From: Dipylidium caninum
Lineage: Eukaryota; Platyhelminthes; Cestoda; Cyclophyllidea; Dipylidiidae
Reading direction: 5' to 3'
DNA length: 64,000 bases
Assembly: GCA_017562135.1 (NCBI GenBank)
Contig: QEYB01000388.1
Coordinates: forward strand, 496,001 to 560,000
A program made the position numbers and the translations under genes. Below, piece by piece: positions 36,501-48,593 of this stretch; within the stretch, counting starts at the first letter, position 1, and every line of letters begins with the position of its first letter. The notes under the pieces were generated by a model. The model did not search any database, was not told where the DNA came from, and saw only the letters and a program-made list of their open reading frames with translations.

Positions 36501-38362
36501 TGAAGTTCAAAGAGGGGTTAGTGTGAGTGTTCGGCTATTTTTTCATTTCCATTATAACCATTTATCTAGACTGCCCGCCATAACGCGTCTATGCAGATAC
36601 TGGGGAATCCCACACCTTGTTAATAATGCCTACGGTGTTCAGTCCCGGCGCTGTATGGGACTACTAGAATCCGCCTGGTTTGAGGCTCGTCAGTCGGGGA
36701 AGGTAAAGGAGGACTTGAAGTCGGAGAAGAAAGTGAAATGTGAGAACCGCGGTGGTGGTGGTGGTGGTGGTGACACCCCAGTTCCCATTGATCTTCTCTA
36801 TGTCCAATCAACGGACAAAAATCTAATGGTACCCGTCGGTGGCGCAATCATTGGCGGATTCTCCAAATCATTGATTACTGAGATCGCTGAATCGTATCCC
36901 GGTATGTGCTCAACGTTTACACGCACTCTGTATTCTTTATTTTGCATCAACATTACTTTGTTTCAACATGCCTCTTGTGTGCGTACACCATTGTCTTCCC
37001 TTTCGACACATGACATCGCAAAATTTACATCACATATGTGCATATTTAGCCTAGACGAGGTGATGAAGTGATACATTTCAAGCATTATCAGAAAATCCAC
37101 ATGGAACTATGGACCAACTTCTTAAAAAGTTTCCTTCGTCCATGGCTATTGCGACCTTCGAGAGAGAGGTGACTTTAAAATAGCGTGCACTGTTTGTAGG
37201 CCGTGCGTCAGCCAGTCCCTCGGTGGATGTCTTTGCTACCCTACTTCACCTTGGGCGATCGGGTTGGGAACGACTTCTAGCTCAGCGCGAGACCTGTTAT
37301 CATCGGCTGGCCGAGGGTCTGGCTCGTCTTGCGTCCAAATATGGGTTGCGTCTCATGCACACACCCGAAAATGGCATATCTCTTGCTCTTTCACTCCAGG
37401 CTCTCTGTGGTGACGCTGACGGTGTAGATACAGCCTCAGACATAAGCGGAACCACAAACGTAGTGGAACCTTGTATTCTAACCCAACTTGGGGCCCAATT
37501 GTTTACTCAGGGATGCTCTGGTGTTCGGTGAGCTTTTGCTCCATCTCTATAATACTTCGCCGCTTTATTTTATTTTTTGTTTCCACATTCTGTGCTCTAG
37601 ATTGGTAAACTGATATGGGGGGCACAATGTAAATGAGAAAAGGGTCAGCGCCTTTGATCGTTTAGAGTCGCAAGTGTCTGTCTCACCTTGGTCGTTAAAA
37701 TCTGTGAAGAACTGATGTTGACCTTCCGAAAATCACTTTTTTTTAGCACAGTTGCTCTCCATGTAGACGCACTTTGAGTCCAATCACTTTTATCGCGGTT
37801 CGTGTGTAAGAGATGTTCAAGGTCGAGGTCGCTTCCATCCTTCCTTGAATTCGCTCGGTGCGTGAGGCGTTGTTTTGTGTTTGTAAGCGTAAACAGGCTT
37901 GGAGGCCGGGTGAGAGACGGGATAGTAAGAGAAAGCCGACATCGCAATGATAATGATGGTGGTAAACATAATGGAGAGGAACAGAGGAGTTAAGATGATC
38001 TTAAAAAAGAGGGACGGGGATGTTAGATAGTGGATATTGCGTACTGAGAATTTTATCTGTTCGTAGTCGAACGTTGGAGATTAGGTAGACTGTAAGTGAG
38101 TTTACGTACTCACTTCCACACACCATTCGATGTCTTTGCAGAGTAGTTGTCCCCAGCTGCAATGGAACGCCTTAGTGGAGTGCCCCAAAGGTGGTAGCAG
38201 GAGTGCGCCCTAGAAGGCTTCAATTCGCACAGTTCCACATCTACAGAAGTCTACATGAATGCCGCAGCAGCAGTAGGTCAGACAACTGCTGAGGTGGACC
38301 TCTTCCTCTCCCGTCTCGACAAAGCCATTAATAGCTTCCATCGGCGAAAACGCGACACTTAA
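33540..38362 (+). CDS. SEPSECS: O-phosphoseryl-tRNA(Sec) selenium transferase (SepSecS)
   Basis: This PLP enzyme converts phosphoseryl-tRNA(Sec) to selenocysteinyl-tRNA(Sec) in the cytosol, as a tetramer. Eight exons join in phase: 33540-33653, 33906-34060, 34145-34263, 34603-34764, 35547-35854, 36570-36901, 37200-37527 and 38142-38362. They give about 578 residues (human 501). Family motifs in order are [86 protein letters not shown] and [14 protein letters not shown]. The PLP-binding Lys is at about residue 369. [11 protein letters not shown] and YMNAAAAVG follow. Extra length comes from a charged loop in exon 5 and a seven-glycine insert in exon 6 (GGT repeat at 36751-36771). Damage: +1 T at 35768-35771, +1 C at 38151-38154, and an in-frame TAG at 38195. 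A phase-compatible acceptor at 38231-38232 would skip the last two. A variant poly(A) signal ATTAAA is at 38530. Confidence 0.93.
35768..35771 (+). other. SEPSECS: apparent +1 T frameshift in SEPSECS exon 5
   Basis: The exon 5 frame from the 35547 acceptor runs into TGA just after SQSDEF. Removing one T from TTTT continues into [20 protein letters not shown], the conserved SepSecS core, and the exon then leaves in phase 2 matching exon 6. Confidence 0.75.
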
Positions 38363-41300
38363 TGCCGCGATCCTCATCAAATGTGAGCACAACCCAGTGG
38401 TGGACAGTCCGTTATCTGCGTATCCCATTTTTTACCCTCACTTTTAACCGTGGTCTCCTTCGGAAACACTAACAGTGGTACAAATTTCGAAGTTGTTTTG
38501 CATTTATTGCTGTGATCGCGATATGACAGATTAAATACTCGCGTAATCAGTTTTATCTAAATGCCATACGATGTTGCTGTTTCTTCCACCTTCGTTTCGC
38601 CTTAACCGTTTTATTTTGATGTTTGATACTTTCGTCTCGCCATAAGTACACGTATTAGCACCCATATTATCTTACGCTCTCCCCTCCGAGTTTACAATTA
38701 TGGATGCGATTTATTAAAATTTATTTCCACCTCAGTGTACTGACATTTCGGAAGAAGGCATGTTTGACTGAAGTCGATTATCTTTATACGCATGGAATAT
38801 GCATACCTCCTTCGAAACGTCTTCTTTCGCTATCATTCTTCTCGCTCTTCTACCTGAGCCACCATTATCTGCTTTTTTCTATTTCATATGCCTGCATATC
38901 CTCTACGCCAGTTTTCTAACTTTCTCTTTTAACAAGTGTGACGATTTGGCATCACTGTCATAAAAGACTTCTTACCTCCTCGAATATATCGAAGACATGT
39001 ACATGCGGAGGGTGAATGGAGTCCTCTAGAATCATTAAAGTCACCCCCCTAGGACCCATTAGTGGTGTGCAAGTAGACGCGTTTAAGGAGGGATAGGAGA
39101 CCTGGGCTGAGAAGGCGGTTCAGGTGTCAACTTCGTCTTTTGAAGTCAGCACAAAGAATTCAAATCTAGGGGAACGCGACCACTTACGGGCCAGAGGCGA
39201 GAAGGGGAAGGAAAAGGAAGAACTGTTGATCACAGTTCCAAATAACCTAAATTTGTCTTAATTGTGTGTACCTTGTTAAAATCTCACTGCCCACCTGTTT
39301 TATTTTAAATCACAAATTCCACTTGACGCAAATATTCCTCTATTTGCACGAGTCCAACTACCATACAAAGGGTCGTTGACAAACACCATTTATCTGCATC
39401 GACACACACTCCTCTAAACTTTTTCTATTCGTAGTGATGAGGAATAGTCAATCCGCGTGGGAGAGGAATTCTTTGAATGCCCTCAGGATAGCAATGACTG
39501 AATTGCTCAATTATTTCAAACAAACTAGACATCTTTTACTTGGCGTAGGTGCACATCGAGCCTTCCTCATAGTGATGGCTTTTGTAGGAGGCGATGAAAA
39601 TGATAAGAATGATTCGAGCCTCTCCTCTAAGTCTAGTCTCTTTTTCTGTGGGTGAACACGGAAGCCATTCCTAATCTTACCTCCCATTCCGTGGTACTCT
39701 CAGCATATCCCATACTTTCCTGAGATCACCTGTGTGCTCGAAGGCAACTTCTACGATAACGACGATGCCCGATGAGTAGCCACACGCGGTATTCCACTCA
39801 TCCTCCTACTCTTTTCCTCAATCTTAAACTTTTATTAAACCCTGCCCTCCTTGTCCGCCAATAGTTACACAAGTGGTTCCTTTCTACATCACGTCCACAT
39901 AGATACACTTAGATTTTTTATCTCCCTCGTCTGTCCTTTACTTACGTACACCGGAGTGGTAATGAAGGGATGACGACTGTGATTGATGTCTGTTCCTGTT
40001 TGCTCATATGGGAATCCACTAACCACTTCTATTTGTCTAAACATTTTCGTCATTTGGAGATGCTGAAGATTGTTAAGTGAATTTTCTTAATCCCATCCAT
40101 TTATGCCGTGCCAATTAGCACACAGCTATGCCCCCATTGACTTGACCAATGAGTTAGTGGAAGGTCAACTCTAATTGGAATTCCTTATCGGAATTTGTGT
40201 ACGATTCATGGTCATTGCGAAGTAGGTGTACCAGCTTCAACTCGCATAGCACAGATGGCGATAAATGCTACACTCGGGAAAAAACGGCCAGCATTAACCT
40301 CAGTACTGTATTCGTTTCTTCGGTGATAGTTCTGAAGTTGAGGGAGAAGGAAGTTATTGTGTTCAATGATTTGGATTGGGAGTCTACGCATATATATGGT
40401 GGTAAACATTGCCTAGAACTGTGCTAAACTTATCAGGACCACAGCAGTTGTCACCGCGTGAACACTTAGCAAAGTTGAGCTTCACTTATTATTAATCATG
40501 TTACACATGTTCACTTCAATATACACAATATCTGGCAGTTGTTTTCATGGTGAGTTGTAATGGGCATCAAGTGGAAGTGCCAGTTACGCTATATTAACTG
40601 TTCTTCATAAATGAGTCAATTAACCGTAATTGCAATTTATCGAGTAGATCCATCGACCGAGTGTACTTAGGAGAGAGCCTGCTCAGTCAGACAGTAGTTT
40701 ATAGGCGATTGTTTTATAAAATTTTACGCGTTTCCGCTTTGTCCTCAGTTTCTTCAGGTGAGTTTGAATGGAAGGACAAGTCACCTCCACGATATTCTTC
40801 CTTAAAACATTTCCTCTACCTACCCTTTGCTCCTTTCCTTTACAGAAAACTTATAAAATACGCATATGGACAATAAAGTGAGGCCAATAGGATCACCAGC
40901 TGCTCACCATTCACGGTGTGCTGACGAAGGTACCCAAAATGTATAAAATGCGTACCAAAATGCTGTTGAGTCCCTATCTGAAAGGGGCTCGAAATCGAGT
41001 ACAAACTGAACCTGCTTACAGCCTAATTCCACATCGGGAAAATATGCTTTTCTATATCGTATATCAGGTGCTTTTCACCTTAAAATCGAGGGCTTATAAT
41101 TTCATTTGCTTTTAAATTATATTACTGCTATCGCAATTACATGACCAAGTCATCCAAATTGCAAATTGCCGTATCTATTGACATGAGACCACAGTGGTTC
41201 ATATCGCTCAGCAATAAGCCGTATATTAAAGTAAGGTTGACTACGGAAAAACAGCAACTTTGTAAATGCGTTGTGGCACTCTGGCAGAGGATCCTCTGTC

Positions 41301-43267
41301 AATTGCAAACCAACGGGGTAAAACATAAATCATTCCATTATTAGAAGCTATTTTGAAAGAGGCGATTGTGTAAACCGAAGCGATGAAGCCAAATGCAAGG
41401 CGCATTACGTTCAAAAACTGTCATGAGCAAGGCTGTAAGGTATGGGGTAGAAATCGTGTTAATTGTTACCTTCTAAAATTGAATTACATTGCAATTTACA
41501 GTACTTTCACTGGATACTATGACTCAGCATAGTAAGGGCGAGGGAGAAGGTGACGTTTACTAACAGCGTCTGTTAAGCAAAATTTAGTTAAACATATTGA
41601 GGAAAATTCCTTAATGATGACCGAGAAGTGGTATCATTGGAACCTGCTTCCAAGGGAGCACAGAAAAACTTCGAAATACACTAGTAACCAGCGCGGGTAG
41701 GTAGTTAGACTCAGAGCCAACTAAAAGTCCATGTGTAAAACTAAATGGTTAATGAACAAAACCTCTGATCACATTGATGCTGGCACACATTCCCTAAGAG
41801 ACCAAGTGAAACCGAATATTGTAATGTTTTAATTCAGGGTGGCAAACCTAGCCAGAAAATGGGAAGTCCATGACATAATCAAAGGATCATAATTAGAAGA
41901 TTCTTCAAGGAGTAGCCCCTTATCGCGCTCACAGAGCTTACCCTCTCTCTAACACTTAAAAACATGATACTATTTGGGACTATCTACAGACACACTACAC
42001 CTGTTGACACCAGCACACTTCGAGTGAAGTATTGATGCTGATATTTAGTCATGTATTAAATAGTCGGACACAGCTCAAGGTCAAAACAGGAATTACTAAA
42101 CAATTTAGTTCTCAGAGTATCTTTAAATGATTTTGTGTGGGGTAAATCCTGGCCAAGTCTCCATTCTAAATGTTTTTTATTTTTGTTTTTAGACAAAGAG
42201 GTAAGCTAACTATTATTACATTTTTAATGATGAATCGCTGGCCGATGATGCAGTTGCTACGAAGTCAATCATTTTTATATAATCTTTATTAGGTTTATTT
42301 TCGTTTGAAAAGCAACCGAAACATTATAATGATATATTATTGAATTTGGCTTATTTCAAATTAAAGTATCTGTAAGTATTATCAGAGAGGAAGAGCGGGT
42401 TTTGTTGATGCTTTCGATAAACTTGGGATTTTCCCACGTCTCTGGCGCCGTCTGTTCACTCTACGGCCCTAACAACGGAAATGATGACGCAACGCCAAAT
42501 AAAAACCCAGCTTTCCACACTCCAACCGAGCCACCTCTAAGGATCATTTTCATATCATTTCAACAGCGTCTCTTGCGCATGTTTTCCTGTAAGAGACTCC
42601 TTTCCGACGTACGACTTAGTAACCCTTTACTTATAGGGTGCGCAGGAGAAAAACCATAATTAATTAAACAGAATGTAACGGCGTATAAATCAAACTCTCA
42701 AATTCTAGGGAGTATGATTTGGCGTCGGTTTATACAATTGAAATGAAGGCGTATTACTGAGAGGGGATCGGGCGTGATTGCATTTTTACCACTGCTGTCC
42801 CTGTGAAACAAAGCATGTAGGAAGGCATTTTAATATTCTGAGATATTTTGTGATCTTCACGAAAATACTTTCAGCTAAATCGAAACGCATTTGTGGTTAA
42901 CGTGGACGGTGGTGTACTTGGGGATTGAATGGCATAGAGCACTCGTTGGATTTTCTGTAAGCCATACGACTGAAGTTCAGCGGGAAACGTCTGCTGAGGC
43001 TCTTTTCGGAAACAAAACTTGAAGCCCGTTCTACGTCTATTACGAGGTAGTAGACAGACCGAATGCTTAAACATGCCAATCCTATTGGGCGTCACTCGAC
43101 TTCAGAGTGGGAAGTAGGATAGCCGAATGGAAGTAGTTTTTTGGCTGAGGTTGACATAAATAGACACTTGAGATTAGCGAATTCATTTCCCACTTCTTAC
43201 CAATGATTCCATCTTTGATCAGTACCTATCTACTCTGATGTGGCTTAAATTTTGGTCACTCATCTAC
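38363..43267. other. gene-poor stretch downstream of SEPSECS
   Basis: After the SEPSECS 3' UTR (ATTAAA at 38530) no exon was recognised on either strand. Open frames such as 39434-39655 and 42402-42659 have no family resemblance or splice context. From about 43180 to 43267 the sequence shows degraded similarity to the outer flank of the left repeat arm. Confidence 0.45.
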
Positions 43268-43799
43268 GTCCGCCGATTTCCCCTAATGCAAAAAAGCATA
43301 TCTTTCCTCCGTAACTTGATCTTCTCTAACACAATTGCCTGCTCCAATTACTCCTTCTACCAACTTTCCGCAGTAATTCGACAGTGTATTGACGATGCCA
43401 TGTAGAGTTCATATGCTCAACCATGCATCTCCTTTACATGAATTAATGATGAGGTGCTGCAACTCGGAGACACTGACCCCACCCACGTGGTCAACAACCT
43501 CGACACCCGTCACGGTGGCAACTCATCGCATGGACCAATTGCCCTTGTCAGACTTTTCGCGATAGCAACTTTCCGCATTCTCTTGTCTCTTTTAATTATG
43601 TATGGTCTGGCTAAGGGTTGTAACAGTCTCCACTCCTTCCTCATCATTCACCATACTCGTTCCCAAATGTTATCCCCTTTTCTCTCCCCTCCACCGATGT
43701 GCAATTGATGACAGTGAATGGATAGAATTAGTTTAGTCACATGAAACCGAGAAGTCTGTGCAGAAAACCACTCGACAGTTCCCACCGTGTCTGCACTAG
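43268..43799 (-). repeat. right arm of the ~530 bp inverted repeat pair
   Basis: This is the reverse-complement partner of 32102-32631. The arms are 10.6 kb apart at their inner ends and enclose all of SEPSECS. Weaker similarity extends to about 43180 and about 43862. The sharp step from near identity to weak similarity at both core ends suggests a recent conversion tract inside an older repeat pair, or a recent shared insertion. Confidence 0.9.
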
Positions 43800-43862
43800 A
43801 TTGAGATAAAATGCTTTTGCGAAACACCATAATTGGGTTAACTGATGGCTGTCAAAAGGAAA

Positions 43863-45384
43863 TGAAGAAGAATGGAAAAATTGCAAATCCTTTAATTATT
43901 TTTATTATTAAAATAATAGAAACGCAATGGGCAACACGCAGTTCCCTCGACGAGACCTTCAGCCAAACCTTAAATACAAAAAACGTTGCAGTTAGGAATA
44001 TGTATAACAAATATCGCCTCGAGCACCCTCCGCTTGATTTGTTAATTACTCTTAAGTCTTCACAAACTGGTAATTTTAATTGTTAATTCTAGATACCCAC
44101 TGTGTCGCAAAATACCCACTCTATGGCAAAAGTGAAATTAAGTAGCCATTGTTGGTGACTACAGTACTCTACCATAGACTTCACAACTTCATAATGTGTT
44201 TTAAATGATTAAGGTTACGTGTGTCATGTCACCCAAAATCGGTAATTATTTAGAACCATTCAATTTTCAGATCAAATCCAAATTTCAATACAAGAACTTT
44301 ACTTAAAATCAGTGAACTTTCTATAACATAAAGCTATTCACAATATGACACTTTGTGAACCTATTAACCTAACTCACTTTCCTCAGCTATTCGTGCTTAT
44401 GATATTAGCGCATTGGGTGGATATCCCATATGTGGGGCAAGATGTCTCCAAGCATCTTCGGAACACTGCATTACTGATAATGAGGTGTTGAAGATGCCGC
44501 AGACAATAGACAAGAATTTTTTCATTTGACAAGGGTGGGAGCAGATGAGGGGTGGATATTGGCCCATTCATTTCTTATGGCCAAAATAGAGAAAAAAAAA
44601 TTGTACATTTACTAATCATAATTCTCTATTTTTTTTGGATATCTCCATAGTGTTGATATTATTTCGGGTAGAAAGTAAACCAAGTTTGTACTCCACTAAT
44701 TGTACAAATGTGCCATATTTTCTGCAATGCCTTTTTAATCACTCTGTTGTTCCGATATTCATGGACTTTTCACACAAATAGCAGTGCAAGCGTATTTCTA
44801 CTAAAAAGCCCTTTGAACGAGGTAGAATTTTGATAATCGCAGTCCTTTGTTCACCAAAAGTGTCAATCCAGTTATGACATTTTCTTAAAATCGAAGTCGG
44901 CTACTCTAATACCCATTCATTTTATCTTCCACCTCTGTCCAGTCTCAAAATGATTTTCACTTAGTGAATACTTTATCCGTTTGAAGACAGTAAAATCCAC
45001 CCTTCGCTTCATGGACTTCTACCTCATTAAAAGGGATGAGATTTACCTCTTTCTCCAAAATCTGCCCTCTCCGCTGATACTTTCTCCTACTATAAATTAT
45101 TTTTTTGCCTTAGTCCTGGAAAAGCACCTCATAATTATTTATTTGCTCTCATTTCACGCTCGAGCAACTACGTCTTTAGGGTGGTAAATCGTCACGCACA
45201 CCGATGATAGCCAAACAATAGTCGTCGAGTTATTTGAACATTCTCTGCTAATAGTAGAAATTTCTCTGCTAGTCTGAAGTGTATATTAATTAAATTGCGG
45301 ACTTTTTTGTGTAATTTTAATAATGAAGCCTCAAATGTGGGATCGGAGTGACCGTACGGTGTTAGGGAGGAAAAGAGGACGCAC
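43863..45384. other. probable NPF intron and unresolved second exon
   Basis: The NPF coding frame must continue somewhere on the minus strand after the donor at 45384. Two candidate second exons were seen. At 43968-43959, AAG then G TTT GGC TGA would give RFG-stop, with a fair pyrimidine tract before it. At 45061-45043 the reading would be R-F-W-R-K-R-stop, with a purine-rich sequence before it. No other gene is seen. Confidence 0.4.
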
Positions 45385-45707
45385 CTTGGTCGGCCAAATA
45401 TCATGTAGTAGGAGTTAAGAGCAGCAACATATTTCTCCTTATCTTTGAGACTCTGAAACTTCTTCAAACGCTCAAGATAGGGAGGCAGTAATGGCAGTGC
45501 TGGAAGACTCTTCTTTTCCGCCTTATCACTCATCACCTCCTGCCTGTCGTCTGGATCATCCACCCAGTAAGGCCAGAGATTTTCCCTTTCTACCGACTGG
45601 AGTCTATCTCGAAATCGAGGAGCGGAGAGCTGGTAGGCACTCGGGGCTTGGAGGAAACCTAGGAGAAGTATGGTTGCGAATAGTGATGTGATTGTCATGA
45701 GAGGCAT
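45385..45707 (-). CDS. NPF: neuropeptide F precursor, first coding exon
   Basis: The ATG at 45707 starts a signal peptide (MPLMTITSLFATILLLGFLQ, then a small-residue cleavage region near residue 24). A propeptide with a KK site follows, then a C-terminal peptide ending YVAALNSYYMIFGRPR. Counting back from the expected final Phe, Tyr falls at positions 10 and 17, the hallmark of the NPF/NPY family. The exon ends in phase 2 inside the last Arg codon (AG then GTGCG), exactly where NPY-family genes carry a conserved intron. The secreted peptide would be a C-terminally amidated GRPRF-amide acting on Rhodopsin-class receptors of the nervous system. The mature form may start after KK near residue 67 (about 43 residues) or after a later KK. 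The second exon is not settled. Confidence 0.88.
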
Positions 45708-45748
45708 AGTGCAATGTGGATCAGTGAGAGTACGATTCCTCCATCCTC

Positions 45749-45772
45749 CTTTATAAGCTCTTCACGACCAAT
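45749..45772 (-). promoter_or_regulatory. TATA box and CCAAT box of the NPF gene
   Basis: On the minus strand TATAAAG occupies 45755-45749, with a CCAAT box (read on the plus strand) at 45768-45772. Transcription would start near 45720-45725, giving a very short 5' UTR before the ATG at 45707. A classical TATA promoter fits a cell-type-specific neuropeptide gene. Confidence 0.65.
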
Positions 45773-48404
45773 CAGTGAGCGCAGAACAAACAGCAAATTA
45801 AGTCCACAGACAAGCGGGGGAGACTGTCTCCCTCTCTCTAACCTTTAAATCTATTATTTCGGAAACAGTTCACTGTTGGAAACCAAGAAGTCTTTCGTTA
45901 AGTCCCTACCAGGTGCTCATTCTTACTTCACTTTTTCCGCCAATACTATTTTACTTAATGCGATTTAAATAGAAATGTCGTATCTACACGAAGCCGCAGA
46001 AGTTGTAATGAACGGGAAGGGAAATGTTTTCTTAAATGTCTTCTACTTCCCAAAGGTCTTGTTCGATTTAGTTCAATTTTGTAATACACTTTAATTCTTT
46101 CCTCACACAGTGGTTATTTCTATCGGCAACTCAAATCTATTCAGCTTCGGATTTCACGAAATGGGGGAAGGAGGCGAAGTCGGGAATTGTTTGCATTTTC
46201 CTTGTACCGACCTCCGAATGCTGTTGAATTCCGGAATTTTACATCTTAAGTTTATTACCCGTAAAGTAAGAGGAAAAAGTCGTCTTTTCCATGTCATCCG
46301 CTTTGTGTTTGGTTGGAGACGAGGCATTTAGACGCTTTTGTTGTGTTTTCGCTCACATAAGGTGGTTTTTCACATCGAATTGGTGTGGAATCTCCTTCAA
46401 ACACACCGTTTTGTTTATTTATTTTCTAAATGTCTACCGAAACTCCGAGTCGCGTTCACTCCTTGCGTCCTTAGACTCCCACTCGCTCCTAACCGATGTC
46501 TGTGTGAGGAATTCCTCTCTCAAGAGTCCTCCTTCCCACAATCAGACTAATAAATATAATGGTCACAGAGAACTAAAGTTTTAGTAATCCAAAATGATTG
46601 ATGAAACATCGAGGCAGGGACCGAGATTGCGGACGGGGTCAGGAATGCCTTAATTCAACTGCCAAAAGGAGATAACTGTGGAGACTATGAAGGAACTGAT
46701 GAGAAAGGCGAAATCAAAAGTGACATTTGGAAGGGGAGGAGAGCCTCTTACGTCAGTTGACACTCGGCTATATCGTTAAATTATCTTCGCAGTCAATGAG
46801 ATAAGGGAACAGGAGAATTTAGACATACTGAAAAACTCCTTTTTTAACTTAAGGTAAAACACTGAGTTGTGCATTTACGCGTCTCGCTAACGTCAAGCGG
46901 AGAAAGTGAAATAAATATCTCGTGTTTATCCGGAAATCTTCGTATATAGTGCAGCACTTAGCACAGTTGCTTCTAAGATGGTCTGCCGCCAAATATATCA
47001 GAGTGCATCGTAAACTCACATTTCCCAGCCTTAGCTTTTATGACTCGCTCGCTGCCATCTCTACCTGTCTGTCGTTTCCTTGTGCCCTCGTTGTCCTGGC
47101 TGCACCATTTCGAGTTTATAGCATTTTTTGTTTAGTATAAGGCGTAGTCCCGAACTAGGTTTGAGTCAGTCACGCAAAGTCTCTACTTTTCCTCCCTCCG
47201 CAGCCTGCATTTTTTTGTGATCGCGACCGTTTCGTGCCACCGAATTCACTTTCTTTTCCCAAATTTTTCGCTTGTGCTACAAAAGGAATTTGAGCACTAG
47301 TCAAAACTAACAATAAAGCGAACACCCCCGATTCTTACTGCCTTCATTTGTGGTAAAAATGCTAAGAAAAATAACGCTGGTATTATTGGTGGTAAGAGGC
47401 TGCGATTTGTTAATTTTTCTTTCCTTACCGCATTAATTCTTTAAATTTTTGACATATTAGCATTCTTGTATTCATACCAACTAATAAAAGCAGTTGTTTA
47501 GTCATTCCACAAAATTTGATGTTGGTAGTGAGACTAAAGTATGCGGCATTTAAATAAAACTCGGGAATCCCTTAACTCAGAAATGTTAACAATTTAAAAA
47601 CTACAAGACATTCACCTCCACCTTGGGGATGATTTGGGCAGTTTGTTTTTATTCGCGTTCCGCCTTTAGATTGCTCAAAAAGTCAAACAAACTGCCGCTT
47701 TAAATTGGGGCAACTTTCAACTTTAAGATCAGGCACTTTTCCTACATGTTTTCTTAGGCCTACAGTAAAAATATTGTTCACTTAATCCAATGTCCGAAAT
47801 TAGTGGCAACATTTCAAATGTTCAGACTGGTCTCCCCACAACACTGTGCGGAGAGTCGTTTAGAAAACATTCGCGACAAAAAGGATTGACCGTCTGTGTC
47901 GATGGAAGCTCACTGAGAATTCGGTAAATAGGCTTGGTTTTGCCCTGGACTTGAAATCTTTTACTAGTCCACTACCGACTATGGCAATGCCGGCGTTTGT
48001 CTTCCCTATGAGTGAACAAATTTGAGGCGTTAAGCGGTTTTAGAAAAAAAATATGAGATGAGATGGTCGGTAATGTAATAGGTGAATTTCGCATACATGA
48101 GGTATAAGTGCATAAATTAACTGTTAATTGTTGAACAGCAGCGCGAAATCTGACAAAAATTGCTGGCTAACCTGGAAATAAAATGTCAAAGTTGACAGAC
48201 GGGGCTGACAGATGTGGAGACATGACGGTCATTCCGTAATTACTCTCACTTTTACCACACTGTTTTTACTCTGATTTATTTGGAGGCAATTGTTTTCCTC
48301 TTTGTCAAATGAAACTCATTGCAATTGTTGAAAACTGGCATGATTGCACTTGTCTATTCTCATGGGACTTTTTTGAAGGGCTAATAATTCTAAGAATGCT
48401 AACA

Positions 48405-48593
48405 TTACGCAAAATTCCCACTGGTGGTTTTTTGTGGGTAGCCTCGGCATGCCTGCAGGATGACTGCTTTAATTCGTAGCGTTAATTTCTCCATTTTCCA
48501 GACTTCAGCGTTCAGTGCTGAGCTCCGGTCCGCGCCAGCGCGAGGTTCCATTGAAAATGCAAGAAGATAAATTATATAGAGGAGTTGTTTCAT
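48405..48593 (-). CDS. possible small secreted peptide, unknown
   Basis: An ATG at 48593 begins a 62-residue frame starting MKQLLYIIYLLAFS and continuing to a plausible signal-cleavage region (PRAGA). It is followed by a charged stretch (VWKMEKLTLRIK) and a stop near 48405. There are no dibasic-Gly amidation sites and no cysteine pattern, so it is not a recognisable neuropeptide. A short frame of this kind can arise by chance. It could also be the first exon of a longer gene. Confidence 0.2.
   Translation of the reverse strand: MKQLLYIIYLLAFSMEPRAGADRSSALNAEVWKMEKLTLRIKAVILQACRGYPQKTTSGNFA

Noticed and set aside
45192..45384. Continuation of the NPF open frame for 63 residues past GRPR
   Set aside because: It reads through a splice donor at the family-conserved intron position. 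The sequence after it has no peptide features.
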